A stretch of DNA of 64,000 bases from Salinisphaera sp. T31B1 (GTDB lineage: Bacteria > Pseudomonadota > Gammaproteobacteria > Nevskiales > Salinisphaeraceae), in the NCBI RefSeq assembly GCF_040361275.1, contig NZ_APNH01000002.1, positions 62,001-126,000 of the forward strand. Reading direction: 5' to 3'. Shown here piece after piece: positions 8,580-17,690 of the stretch. The translations under genes were made by a program, and so were the position numbers. A model generated the notes under the pieces. That model had not been told where the DNA came from, did no database searches, and saw nothing but the letters and a program-made list of their open reading frames with translations. Each line of letters starts with the position of its first letter. The stretch's first letter is position 1.

Positions 8580-9995
8580 ATGAGAACCCAGCCGCGCTGG
8601 TTCGTATGTGCGCTGATTCCCCTGATCGCCGGCCTGTACTGGCTTGCCGTGGCGTCAGACCATGGGGTGGTCGTGTGGCTGCTGGCGACCGTGCCGGGCG
8701 TGGTGATACTCGCCACCGGCGCGGGTCTGCTCCTGTGGCCCGGCGACCGCTACCTGACCCATTACCTGGGACTGGCGAGCCTGGTCGGCACACTCGGTTC
8801 GGTTCCGCTGATGCTGGGCACGGGCATCGTCGAGGGGCTGGGGCTGTTCGTCGCCGCGGCGGGATCGTTTCTGACCTGCGGACATACGGTCCTGCGACAG
8901 CGTGCGCTGCCGGCCGGCGTGCCGGTGCCCGTTGCCGGCCCACGAATCTGGCGCAAGGCAGCCACGGATGAAGCGCTACTCGGTTTTTTCGTTACCTGTG
9001 CGCGTATTCCCGTCGGCGACGACGTTGCCCGCGATGCGCAGGAAGTCCAGGCGCTCGGCGCGATCCGCAATCGTCGAGGCACCTACGATCTGGCCGACCG
9101 GCTGGTCGCTGCGCCCGCAGCACCCTCGGCACCGCATATTCGCCGGCGCCGTGCCGCCGGGCGCGAGTTCGAGTGGCTGACCTTCGATAGCGGCTACGTG
9201 CCCGACCCGGGGTTGCCCGGTGCGGCGCGCTGGCGCGCGCATCGCGTCAACGATCGCATGGCGGCCCGCGTATTCCGTCACCCCGGCCGTGCGCGGCCCT
9301 GGCTTGTCTGTATCCATGGGTATCGCATGGGCGTGGATCGGCTGGATCTGTCGCTGTTCGGCGTACGCTATCTGCACGAACGGCTGGGCTTGAATCTGAT
9401 GATGCCGATCCTGCCGCTGCACGGCCCGCGCAGCATTGCCCGTATCACGGGCGGGCATTTTTTCGATGGTCCCATGGTCGACCTGCTACATGCCCAGGCC
9501 CAGGCGCTGTGGGATATCCGCCGATGTCTGGCATGGATCCGCGTCGAGCAGCCGGGTGCCGAAGTAGGCGCGCTGGGCTACAGCCTCGGCGGTTACAACG
9601 CGGCGCTGCTGGCCAGCGTCGAATCGTCGCTGGCGTGCGTGATCGCGGGTATCCCGCTGACCGATATTCCCGCGACGATCTGGGATCACATGCCGTTGCT
9701 GCATCGCCAGTATATCGAGGCGCAAGGAATCGATCAGGGCCGGTTGAGCGCGCTACTGGCGCCTGTATCGCCGATGTATCGCGCCTGCGCAGTGGCCCGC
9801 GAGCGCCGCTATATATTCGCAGCAACCGCCGACCAGCTGGTTTCGCCGCAACAGCCGCTGGATCTATGGCAGCACTGGCAGCGCCCGGCTATTCACTGGT
9901 ATCACGGCTCGCATCTGTCGGTACGCCAGGAACCGGGCGGGCATACATTCATCGAGCGCGCGCTGCGAGAAACGGGGTTGATCGGCGCTCGGTAG
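8580..9995 (+). CDS. Membrane-anchored alpha/beta hydrolase
   Basis: This 471-residue protein begins with four hydrophobic helices (about residues 8-110), then a linker, then a hydrolase domain from about 225. LVCIHGYRMG (about residue 241) supplies the oxyanion segment, LGYSLGGYNAAL (about 335-346) the nucleophilic serine, and a distal His in GGHTF the acid-base. The segment NLMMPILPLHGPR recalls the ABHD18/DUF2048-like group. The start at 8580 is chosen because the in-frame extension to 8346 lies inside the preceding gene. Substrate unknown. The membrane half plus hydrolase suggests action on a lipid or envelope ester; that is inference. It may form an operon with the preceding small membrane protein. 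Confidence 0.78.
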   Translation: MRTQPRWFVCALIPLIAGLYWLAVASDHGVVVWLLATVPGVVILATGAGLLLWPGDRYLTHYLGLASLVGTLGSVPLMLGTGIVEGLGLFVAAAGSFLTCGHTVLRQRALPAGVPVPVAGPRIWRKAATDEALLGFFVTCARIPVGDDVARDAQEVQALGAIRNRRGTYDLADRLVAAPAAPSAPHIRRRRAAGREFEWLTFDSGYVPDPGLPGAARWRAHRVNDRMAARVFRHPGRARPWLVCIHGYRMGVDRLDLSLFGVRYLHERLGLNLMMPILPLHGPRSIARITGGHFFDGPMVDLLHAQAQALWDIRRCLAWIRVEQPGAEVGALGYSLGGYNAALLASVESSLACVIAGIPLTDIPATIWDHMPLLHRQYIEAQGIDQGRLSALLAPVSPMYRACAVARERRYIFAATADQLVSPQQPLDLWQHWQRPAIHWYHGSHLSVRQEPGGHTFIERALRETGLIGAR

Positions 9996-10093
9996 CACCG
10001 GCGCGCTCTTATGCCGCGAGGTTGTGGCAGGCGGGTGCGCGCGCGAGAATACCCGCCGACATGCCAGGCATCGATCAAGTGAAGGGGTAACAG

Positions 10094-11215
10094 GTGAACA
10101 ACGTCGTCATTTCCGGGACCGGGCTGTATACGCCGCCCGAGTCGGTCTCCAACGAAGAACTGGTCACGGCATTCAACGCCTATGTCGAGCGCTTCAACCG
10201 CGACCATGCCGGGGAGATCGATGCCGGGCGTTGCGAAGCGCTGGCCCCTTCGAATGCGGATTTCATCTACAAGGCCTCGGGGATAAAGAGTCGCTACGTG
10301 GTCGATAAGGCCGGCATTCTGGACCCTGACGTCATGCACCCGCGTATCCGTACACGCGGTAACGACGAACCGTCGCTGCAGTGCGAGATGGCCCTGGCAG
10401 CCATCGAGCCCTGTCTGGCACAGGCCGGCCGCAGCGCCGACGAGATCGACGCGGTATTGGTGGCCTGCTCGAACCTGCCGCGTCCGTATCCGGCGCTTGC
10501 CGTGGAGGTGCAGCAGTATCTGGGGGGCGGTCGTTTCGGGTTCGATCTGAACGTCGCCTGTGCATCGGCGGCGTTCGCCATTCAGACCGGCGCGGACATG
10601 ATCCGCAGCGGCAGCGCGCGTCGTGTGCTCATGGTCAACCCGGAAATCTGCTCGGCCCATCTCAATTTCCGCGATCGCGACAGCCATTTCATCTTCGGCG
10701 ACGTATGCACGGCCGCCCTGCTGGAAAACGCCGACGATGTCGCCGATGGCGAAGGCTTCGAGGTGGTCGGTACCCGTCTCCAGACTCGGTTTTCAAACAA
10801 CATCCGCAACAATTTCGGCTTTCTCAACCGCAGCGAGACCGAACCGCGCACCGACGCCGACCGGCTTTTCGTTCAGAACGGCCGTCGCGTATTCAAGGAA
10901 GTCGCGCCCATGGTCGCTCAGATGATCGTCGACCATGTGGGTGAGCACGATCTTTCGGCTGACGACATCAAGCGGCTGTGGCTGCACCAGGCCAACATCA
11001 ACATGAACTCGCTGATCTGCCGACGCGTGCTGGGACGCGAGGCCAGTCAGGCCGAGATGCCCTCGGTACTGGCCGAGTATGCCAATACCAGTTCGGCGTC
11101 GCCGGTGATCGTGTTCCACAAGTTCTCCGACGACATGGTCGCCGGCGACGTGGGCGTACTGTGCGGCTTCGGCGCCGGCTATTCCGCGGGCAGCGTGATC
11201 GTCCGCAGACGCTAG
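10094..11215 (+). CDS. Beta-ketoacyl-ACP synthase III-like enzyme (PA3286-type)
   Basis: This 373-residue thiolase-fold condensing enzyme has the FabH catalytic set: Cys in NVACASAAF (about residue 156), His in LWLHQANINMN (about 300) and Asn in YANTSSASP (about 333). FGAGYSAGSVIV closes the fold. It is longer than housekeeping FabH (~320 residues) and resembles the Pseudomonas PA3286 group, which feeds medium-chain acyl-CoA into fatty acid synthesis. No fab operon surrounds it, which also argues against the essential FabH. Start is GTG 10094 with AAGGGG 8 bases upstream. pepN follows after 88 bases. The acyl preference is inferred from family resemblance only. Confidence 0.85.
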   Translation: MNNVVISGTGLYTPPESVSNEELVTAFNAYVERFNRDHAGEIDAGRCEALAPSNADFIYKASGIKSRYVVDKAGILDPDVMHPRIRTRGNDEPSLQCEMALAAIEPCLAQAGRSADEIDAVLVACSNLPRPYPALAVEVQQYLGGGRFGFDLNVACASAAFAIQTGADMIRSGSARRVLMVNPEICSAHLNFRDRDSHFIFGDVCTAALLENADDVADGEGFEVVGTRLQTRFSNNIRNNFGFLNRSETEPRTDADRLFVQNGRRVFKEVAPMVAQMIVDHVGEHDLSADDIKRLWLHQANINMNSLICRRVLGREASQAEMPSVLAEYANTSSASPVIVFHKFSDDMVAGDVGVLCGFGAGYSAGSVIVRRR

Positions 11216-11303
11216 CCTCGCCTGGCTGCCTGCGGCTTTCGCGCCGATGTTGCCGGCGGCGGCGGCCGATCCCGTTTTAGACAGTCCTCAAGGGGCATCG
11301 CCG

Positions 11304-13913
11304 ATGAGCCAGACCCTGCGCAAGTACCGTGCTGACTACCAGCCGCCGACCTATCTGATCGACGAGGTCGCACTGGATTTCGATATCCGCGACGACCGGA
11401 CCCGGGTACGTGGCGACTATCGGATGCGTCGAAACCCGGCATCGCATGGCCGGCCCGCGCTGCGTCTGGACGGTCGCGGACTGACGCTAGTGTCCATCGC
11501 TGTCGATGGCAGAATGGCGAGCGACGAGGAATACGCCGTCGATGACACCGGGCTTACGCTGTTCGAGTTGCCGCAGGCGTGCACGCTCACTGTCGAGACG
11601 TCGATCGATCCGGAGCACAACCTTTCTCTGGAAGGGCTGTATCGTTCCGGCGATATCCTGTGCACGCAGTGCGAGGCGACCGGCTTTTCGCGGATCGTGT
11701 ATTTCCCCGACCGGCCTGACGTCATGGCGCGTTATCGCACCCGTATCGAGGCCGATGCGAGCCGCTATCCGGTGCTGCTGTCCAACGGCAACTGTGTCGA
11801 GACAGGCCCGACCGACCCCGGCCGCCACTATGCGGTGTTCGTCGATCCGTTTGCCAAACCCTGTTATCTGTTCGCGCTGGTCGCCGGCGACTTGGGCCTG
11901 ATCCGCGATCACTACACCACCGGGAGCGGGCGCGAGGTCGACCTGAGGCTGTACACCGAGCACGGCAACGAAGATCAGTGCCATCACGCCATGGCTTCGC
12001 TCAAGCAGGCCATGGCATGGGACGAGGCCACCTATGGCCTGGAATACGATCTGGACAGCTACGTCACCGTGGCGGTGTCCAGTTTCAACATGGGCGCAAT
12101 GGAGAACAAGGGCCTGAACGTATTCAACACGGCCTGTGTTTTCGCCCGCCAGGACACCGCCACGGATGCGGATTTCGCCCTGGTGCGCGATGTTGTCGCC
12201 CACGAATATTTCCACAACTACACCGGCAATCGTGTCACCTGCCGCGACTGGTTTCAGCTGTCGCTCAAGGAGGGTCTAACGGTCTATCGCGAGCATCAGT
12301 TCGCCGTTGACCAGGGCTCGCCCGGGGTGACTCGTATCGGTCAGGTTCGAACCATACGGGAAGTCCAGTTCCCCGAGGACGGCGGCCCGCGCGCCCATCC
12401 GGTCAGGCCCGATTCGTATGTGGAGATGGACAATTTCTACACCATCACCGTTTACGAGAAAGGCGCGGAAGTCATTCGCATGATCGCCCGCATGGCCGGA
12501 GACGATGCGTTTATCGCGGCGGTGCGCCACTACCTAGCCAAGCACGACGGCCAGGCGGTGACGATCGAGGACTTCGTTGTCGCGATGGAGGAGTCCACTG
12601 GCCTGGATCTCGAGCAATTCCGCCGCTGGTATGCACATGCCGGCACGCCGCACCTGCGGCTGGACAGCGATCATGTCGCCGATACGCTCACGCTGCGCCT
12701 GTCTCAGCATACGCCCGACACCCCGGACGATCGCGACAAGCCGGCCTTCGACCTGCCGGTCGAGATCGCGCTGTTCGATCACCGCGGCGAAGTCGTTCGC
12801 GGCCCGGAAGTGCTCCGGCTGAATCAAGCCGAGCAGGAGTGGCAGTTCGAGGGCCTGCACGAGGCGCCCATCGTCTCGGCGCTGCGCGGTTTCAGCGCGC
12901 CGGTCCAGCTGTCGCAGGCGCAGAGCGACACCGAGCGTGCGTTGCTCATGGCCCACGACAGCGATCCGGTATCGCGCTGGGATGCCGCCCAGGCGCTTTA
13001 CCTGGAGGCGCTGGTCGCCGATGCAAGCGCGCGCAGCGCGGGCCAGGACGCTGCCTCTGCACCGGCGGTGTTGTTTGAAGCGATCGAGACATTGCTCGAT
13101 AACCCGCCCGACGATCGGGCGCTGCTGGCCGAGATGCTCACCCTGCCCAGCGAAGCGCGTATCGGCGAGCAGTTCGAGCGCATCGACGTGGCCGCCATCG
13201 GCGCGGCGCGGCGTGAACTCGGCACCGACATCGCGCGCCGTTTCAGTGCGCGCTTCGAACGGCTGGCCGACGAGCACGCCGCGTGCGAGCCGTATGTCTT
13301 CGATGTCGCCGGCGCAGGGCGCCGACGCGTATTCGCGTGTGCGCTGGATTATCTGGCTCGTATCGATGCGCCGGGCCTGCGCGAGCGTGCCGTGGATGCT
13401 TTCGAGCGCGCCGACAACATGACCGACCGCATGGCGGGTCTGTCCGCGCTACGGGATCTGCCCGGGGCCGAGCGGGAGCGCGTGCTGGCGGATTTCGCCC
13501 GGCGCTGGGCCGACGAGCCGCTGGTCATGGACAAGTGGCTGCGCCTACAGGCGACCACGCGCCGCGACGATGCCGCCGACACAGTGCGACGATTGCTGGC
13601 CGACGATCGCTTTGACTTCACCAATCCGAATCGGGTCAGAGCGCTGCTGGGCGGTTTCGCCCGAGGCAACGTCGAGGCCTTTCACCGCGGCGATGCCAGC
13701 GGCTATCGATTGCTTGCCGACGAGATCGTTCGGCTCGATGCGATCAATCCCCAGCTTGCGGCCGCCCTGGCCGGATTGCTGGCGCCTTGGGCCCGATATG
13801 TCGCGCCGCAACGCGACGGCATGCGCGAACAGCTCAACAGGCTGAGCGAGCGCTCGCTGTCGGCCAATACACGCGAAATCGTGGACTCGGGGCTGGCGGC
13901 CGCTGCCGGATGA
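11304..13913 (+). CDS. pepN: Aminopeptidase N
   Basis: This 869-residue M1 zinc aminopeptidase removes N-terminal residues from peptides in the cytoplasm. The exopeptidase motif GAMEN lies at about residues 264-268. The zinc motif HEYFHNYTGNR follows at about 300, with the third ligand Glu in LKEGLTV (about 323). Length and layout match the proteobacterial PepN type (about 870 residues) rather than eukaryotic APN. ATG 11304 has AAGGGG upstream; the in-frame start at 11247 adds a low-complexity stretch and is rejected. No signal peptide. Confidence 0.96.
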   Translation: MSQTLRKYRADYQPPTYLIDEVALDFDIRDDRTRVRGDYRMRRNPASHGRPALRLDGRGLTLVSIAVDGRMASDEEYAVDDTGLTLFELPQACTLTVETSIDPEHNLSLEGLYRSGDILCTQCEATGFSRIVYFPDRPDVMARYRTRIEADASRYPVLLSNGNCVETGPTDPGRHYAVFVDPFAKPCYLFALVAGDLGLIRDHYTTGSGREVDLRLYTEHGNEDQCHHAMASLKQAMAWDEATYGLEYDLDSYVTVAVSSFNMGAMENKGLNVFNTACVFARQDTATDADFALVRDVVAHEYFHNYTGNRVTCRDWFQLSLKEGLTVYREHQFAVDQGSPGVTRIGQVRTIREVQFPEDGGPRAHPVRPDSYVEMDNFYTITVYEKGAEVIRMIARMAGDDAFIAAVRHYLAKHDGQAVTIEDFVVAMEESTGLDLEQFRRWYAHAGTPHLRLDSDHVADTLTLRLSQHTPDTPDDRDKPAFDLPVEIALFDHRGEVVRGPEVLRLNQAEQEWQFEGLHEAPIVSALRGFSAPVQLSQAQSDTERALLMAHDSDPVSRWDAAQALYLEALVADASARSAGQDAASAPAVLFEAIETLLDNPPDDRALLAEMLTLPSEARIGEQFERIDVAAIGAARRELGTDIARRFSARFERLADEHAACEPYVFDVAGAGRRRVFACALDYLARIDAPGLRERAVDAFERADNMTDRMAGLSALRDLPGAERERVLADFARRWADEPLVMDKWLRLQATTRRDDAADTVRRLLADDRFDFTNPNRVRALLGGFARGNVEAFHRGDASGYRLLADEIVRLDAINPQLAAALAGLLAPWARYVAPQRDGMREQLNRLSERSLSANTREIVDSGLAAAAG

Positions 13914-13928
13914 GACGGTGTCTCTGAA

Positions 13929-13950
13929 TCGTCATATTATTGTCATCTGC
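13929..13950 (+). promoter_or_regulatory. Pho box upstream of phoB
   Basis: Two direct repeats TCGTCAT (13929-13935) and TTGTCAT (13940-13946), 11 bases apart and with an AT-rich spacer, match the CTGTCAT-type PhoB half sites in 5 and 6 of 7 positions. The site lies 29 bases before the chosen phoB start. It implies autoregulation of phoBR under phosphate limitation. It also makes a TTG start at 13940 implausible, because that codon lies inside the box. Confidence 0.8.
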
Positions 13951-13978
13951 AGGCCATAGCGTTACGACGTCACCCGTC

Positions 13979-14689
13979 ATGAAACCTAGCCAGATGCAAC
14001 ATAAACACGTGCTGATCGTCGAAGACGAAGCCCCAATCCGGGACATGATTCGATTCGCTCTTGAGCGTGCCGGCTTCGAGGTCGCCGAGGCGGAGGATGC
14101 GCAGAGCGCACGCCTGGCGATCGCCGAACGGCGTCCCGACCTGATGCTGCTGGACTGGATGTTGCCCGGCGTGTCGGGCGCCGAATTCGCGCGCGAGCTG
14201 CGCCGCGACGAGCTGTGCGCGGACATGCCGATCATCATGGTGACCGCGCGCGTCGACGAGGACGATCGCGTGCGTGGGCTGAATATAGGCGCCGACGACT
14301 ATGTCACCAAACCGTTTTCGTCTTCGGAGCTGGTCGCCCGGGTCAGAGCGGTGCTGCGTCGCAGCCTGCCGGGCGGCGAAGACGAAACCCTGGAGCTGGA
14401 AGGCCTGGTTCTGGATGCCGCCAGCCAGCGGGTCGCCGCCGGTGAGGCGCCGGTCAAGCTCGGACCGACCGAATACCGCCTGCTTCGGTTTTTCATGAGC
14501 CATCCCGAACGGGTGTATTCACGCGAGCAGATGCTCGACCGGGTCTGGGGTCAGAACGTGTTCGTCGAGGAGCGCACGGTCGATGTGCATATCCGTCGGC
14601 TGCGCAAGGCGCTGGCCCCGCACGGTTTCGACGGCTTCATTCAGACCGTACGGGGCAGCGGCTATCGCTTTTCCAGCAAGAGCATGTAG
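13979..14689 (+). CDS. phoB: Phosphate regulon response regulator PhoB
   Basis: This OmpR/PhoB-type regulator has 236 residues. The receiver domain opens with [13 protein letters not shown]. The phospho-acceptor Asp is in [10 protein letters not shown] at about residue 59, and the conserved Lys is in DDYVTKPF. The C-terminal winged-helix domain ends with VRGSGYRFS, and its recognition helix region is [12 protein letters not shown]. It activates genes carrying Pho boxes when phosphorylated by PhoR. Starts at 13979 or 13994 are both possible, as neither has a strong ribosome site; 13994 would match Pseudomonas PhoB length best. phoR follows after 15 bases, and a Pho box lies upstream. Confidence 0.94.
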   Translation: MKPSQMQHKHVLIVEDEAPIRDMIRFALERAGFEVAEAEDAQSARLAIAERRPDLMLLDWMLPGVSGAEFARELRRDELCADMPIIMVTARVDEDDRVRGLNIGADDYVTKPFSSSELVARVRAVLRRSLPGGEDETLELEGLVLDAASQRVAAGEAPVKLGPTEYRLLRFFMSHPERVYSREQMLDRVWGQNVFVEERTVDVHIRRLRKALAPHGFDGFIQTVRGSGYRFSSKSM

Positions 14690-14704
14690 CCCGGTGGACG
14701 CACC

Positions 14705-16030
14705 GTGAGCATGCCCTCGATGGGGGTGCGTCGCGTCTGGCGTCGCGAGTCGCTGATCATCGTGACGTGGCTTGCCGTCAGCGCGGTGGTCGGTTTGCTG
14801 GTCGGACGTGTGCTGCTGTGTGTGCTGCTGGGCGTGAGCGCCTATCTGGCCATGCAGCTGATCTATGCCTATCAGCTGCACCGCTGGTTGACTTCGGATC
14901 GTATCGAGCCCTCCGACGGGTTCGGCGTATGGCAGGAAATCTATACCGAGCTGTACCGGCTCAAGCAACGCAACCGCAAGCGCAAGAAGCGCTTGAAGAG
15001 CATCGTCCACGAATTCCAGGCTTCGACCGCGGCGCTGCCGGACGGTGCGGTCGTTCTGGATTCACAGGGCCGGATCGTGTGGTTCAACCAGGCTGCCGCG
15101 GCACTGCTGGCGCTGCGTACGCCACAGGATCTGGGCCAGCGAATCGCCAACCTGCTTCGTCATCCGCATTTCGCCAGCTATCTGGCCGACCCGGGCGACG
15201 GCGGGGAGCTGGAGATGCCGTCGCCACTCAACGAAGCCGACACCATCCTCCTGCGTCGGATCCCCTATGGGAACAATCAGCGTCTGCTGATTGCGCGCGA
15301 CATCAGCGAGCAGAAGCGGCTCGAACATACGCGGCGAGATTTTGTCGCCAATGCGTCGCACGAACTGCGTACTCCGTTGACGGTGCTGCGCGGCTATCTC
15401 GAGATGATGGAAGAAGAAACCGCCGACGGCGCGGCACTGTCGAGCTGGCGCGCGCCGATTCGGGAGATGGGCGAGCAGTCACGGCGGATGAATCGCATCA
15501 TCGAAAGTCTGCTCAAGCTCGCGCGGGTGGAGGCCGAAGGGCTTCAGCAGCGGCAGGAGCGGGTGGACGTCGGGGCGATGGTCACGTCCCTGGTCGACGA
15601 TATCCGTCTAGCGGCCGGCGCCGGCCATACCATCGTCACCGATCTCGAGCCCGGTCTGTCCCTGTACGGGCGCACCAGCGAACTGGAAAGCGTGTTTTCC
15701 AACCTGTTGTCCAACGCCGTGCGCTATACGCCCGCCGAGGGCCATATCCATGTGCGCTGGTGGTCCGACGACGAGGGCGCCTATTTCTCGGTCGCCGACG
15801 ACGGGCCCGGCATCGACGCCGTACACCTGCCGCGCCTGACTGAACGTTTCTACCGGGTGGACGCGGGCCGCAAGGCCAGTGCCGGCGGGACCGGCCTCGG
15901 TCTGGCAATCGTCAAGCATTGTCTGGAACACCACGACGCCGATCTGCGGATCGACAGCCGCCCCGGCGAGGGCACGGTGTTCACCTGTCATTTCCCCGCG
16001 CAGCGCCGTCTGTCCCAGCGCGCGGCCTGA
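14705..16030 (+). CDS. phoR: Phosphate regulon sensor histidine kinase PhoR
   Basis: The 441-residue inner-membrane kinase has two adjacent N-terminal hydrophobic helices (about residues 17-53) with almost no periplasmic loop, as in PhoR. A basic linker RNRKRKKRLKS and a PAS domain (about 95-205) follow. The H-box FVANASHELRTPLT places the phospho-His at about 219. N-box LLSNAVRYT, G1 DDGPGI and G2 GGTGLGLAIVKH form the ATPase domain. Start is GTG 14705, 15 bases after phoB. PhoR normally senses phosphate through PstSCAB and PhoU, and pstCAB-phoU lie 3.5 kb downstream. Confidence 0.95.
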   Translation: MSMPSMGVRRVWRRESLIIVTWLAVSAVVGLLVGRVLLCVLLGVSAYLAMQLIYAYQLHRWLTSDRIEPSDGFGVWQEIYTELYRLKQRNRKRKKRLKSIVHEFQASTAALPDGAVVLDSQGRIVWFNQAAAALLALRTPQDLGQRIANLLRHPHFASYLADPGDGGELEMPSPLNEADTILLRRIPYGNNQRLLIARDISEQKRLEHTRRDFVANASHELRTPLTVLRGYLEMMEEETADGAALSSWRAPIREMGEQSRRMNRIIESLLKLARVEAEGLQQRQERVDVGAMVTSLVDDIRLAAGAGHTIVTDLEPGLSLYGRTSELESVFSNLLSNAVRYTPAEGHIHVRWWSDDEGAYFSVADDGPGIDAVHLPRLTERFYRVDAGRKASAGGTGLGLAIVKHCLEHHDADLRIDSRPGEGTVFTCHFPAQRRLSQRAA

Positions 16031-16178
16031 CGGCCGGCCATCAGCGGCGAAGCCGTCCAGGGTCGGTCCGCGCTGTTTTAAGACGCACCCTCTGAATAAC
16101 CGCCCAGAGCCAGCGCTATCTGCGTTGATCGGCGGGCTCGATTGGCGACGATCGTGCGCAGTCGGCGGGGCGTTGTGC

Positions 16179-16218
16179 TCGTCATGAAACCGTCACCGGC
16201 ACGTCATCCGGTTGTCTC
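16179..16218 (+). promoter_or_regulatory. Tandem Pho box, four units, ahead of the porin gene
   Basis: Four direct 7-mers stand in exact 11-base register: TCGTCAT (16179), CCGTCAC (16190), ACGTCAT (16201) and TTGTCTC (16212). Each keeps the GTC core of the CTGTCAT PhoB half site, and the register equals the known PhoB-dimer repeat. The last unit ends 86 bases before the porin ATG, which leaves room for a -10 and leader. This predicts strong, cooperative PhoB activation. The match is by eye. Confidence 0.82.
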
Positions 16219-16304
16219 AGGCCGGCGGTAACTTCCGCGGCGTGCCGTTGGCGCCACGGGACGCGCCGACGGCTGTAACCGCCGATTTTCCAGGGAGACA
16301 ACCA

Positions 16305-17594
16305 ATGAAGACCACGCCTTACAGGCTCGGCGCAATCGCGCCTCGATCCGGACTGATCGGGGCTACGGCCCTGGTCGGGGCCTCGATGTTCGCGGGCCCG
16401 GCGATGGCCAGTGACACGACCATGCAGCTCATCCAGATGATGCGCGACAACGGTAGCATCACACAGGCCCAGTACAACCAGCTCAAGGCCGCCGCGGCTG
16501 ACGACGAACAGCAGCAGGCACACGCGCAGAGCGCGCGACCGGTGGCGGATCAGGCGTCGCTGGAAGCGCGGGTCGACGACAAGCTCGCTGAAATGGAGTG
16601 GGCATCGAAGATCAAGCTCAAGGGCGATATCCGTCTGCGCTACCAGTACGGTGATAACAGTGGCCGGGAGAACGCTGCCGGCAACAATATCGATCGCAAT
16701 CGGGGCCGCGTACGCTACCGGCTTGGGATCATCACCACGCCGATGGATCGTCTGGAGGTCGGTGCCGGCCTGGCCAGCGGCGGGTCCGATCCGCGTTCGA
16801 CCAACCAGACCTTCAGTGACAACTTCAGTTCGAAGGGGATCAACCTCGACTACGCTTATGCGCAGTACGAGTTCACCGACTACTTCGCTGCCATCGCGGG
16901 CAAGTTCAAGTTCGGCGATTATCTGTGGATCCCTACCGACGTCATGTGGGACGGCGATATCAACCCCGAGGGTGTGTCCGCGCGCCTGAACTTCGACAAC
17001 GCCCTCGGCGAGAGTTTCGCCAACGGCGGCCTGTGGGTGCTCAACGAATTCGGCGGCAACAACAGCGACCCGTATCTGTATTACGGCCAGCTCGGCCAGC
17101 AGCTGGCCAGCGGCAATGTGTTCGCCACGCTGGCCGGTACCTGGTACGGCTTCGAGAACACCGCCCAGCCAGGGACATTCAACCCCGACTACAGTGCGGG
17201 CACCAATACCGACGACCAGTTCGGTATCGTCAACGTCAACGGCGAACTCGGCACCAAGTTCGCCGGTGGCAAGGCGTCGCTGATCGGCGAATACCTGCTC
17301 AATACCGAGACGGACACGAACGAGGACACCGGGTTCGCCTTCGGTGCGAAAGTCGGCATCGAAAGATGGTCGTTCAAGTACATCTATGCAGATCTGGACG
17401 CCAACGCCGTGCCCGATATCTTTCCGGACTCGGACCGGCTGGGCGGGGCGACCGATATGAAAGGCCATGAAATCGCCGGCGCCTATGCGCTGACCGATGT
17501 CGTTGAGCTGGGTCTGGATTACTACAACACCGAACGCAAGTCGATCGATCTGGACGAGCAGATCCTCCAGGCCGATCTGTCGGTCAAGTTCTGA
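16305..17594 (+). CDS. Outer-membrane porin, putative porin family, Pho-controlled
   Basis: This 429-residue precursor has a signal peptide (cleavage near PAMA-SD, about residue 38), a short helical/Gln-rich region (about 40-95), then a beta-barrel with alternating hydrophobic strands. It ends in DLSVKF, with a C-terminal Phe typical of barrel insertion. Segments like LKGDIRLRYQY and KFKFGDYLW recall the Porin_5/DUF3373-type putative porins. ATG 16305 follows GGGAGA with good spacing. The four-unit Pho box upstream and the phoBR genes before it suggest a phosphate or polyphosphate-selective channel made during starvation, analogous in role (not sequence) to PhoE/OprP. That role is inference. 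Confidence 0.88.
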   Translation: MKTTPYRLGAIAPRSGLIGATALVGASMFAGPAMASDTTMQLIQMMRDNGSITQAQYNQLKAAAADDEQQQAHAQSARPVADQASLEARVDDKLAEMEWASKIKLKGDIRLRYQYGDNSGRENAAGNNIDRNRGRVRYRLGIITTPMDRLEVGAGLASGGSDPRSTNQTFSDNFSSKGINLDYAYAQYEFTDYFAAIAGKFKFGDYLWIPTDVMWDGDINPEGVSARLNFDNALGESFANGGLWVLNEFGGNNSDPYLYYGQLGQQLASGNVFATLAGTWYGFENTAQPGTFNPDYSAGTNTDDQFGIVNVNGELGTKFAGGKASLIGEYLLNTETDTNEDTGFAFGAKVGIERWSFKYIYADLDANAVPDIFPDSDRLGGATDMKGHEIAGAYALTDVVELGLDYYNTERKSIDLDEQILQADLSVKF

Positions 17595-17600
17595 CGATGA

Positions 17601-17626
17601 GCCGGGCGGCGAACCCGCCGCCCGGC
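17601..17626 (+). terminator. Perfect GC-rich hairpin after the porin gene
   Basis: An 11-bp perfect stem (17601-17611 with 17616-17626) and a 4-base loop begin 6 bases after the porin stop. No T-run follows. It probably protects the porin mRNA 3' end or attenuates read-through into the next gene rather than terminating fully. Either would give a higher porin than lipoprotein level. Confidence 0.6.
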
Positions 17627-17690
17627 CGTCGCATGTTCCGATGCTCGACCCGGGTCATACCCCGGTCTTCCCCATATCCAGGATCAACCC

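Noticed and set aside
17652-17669. GGGTCAT and CGGTCTT in 11-base register before the lipoprotein gene, like a Pho box
   Set aside because: Each unit matches CTGTCAT at only 5 of 7 positions. The pair lies 22 bases before the ATG, too close to leave room for a -10 element and transcription start.
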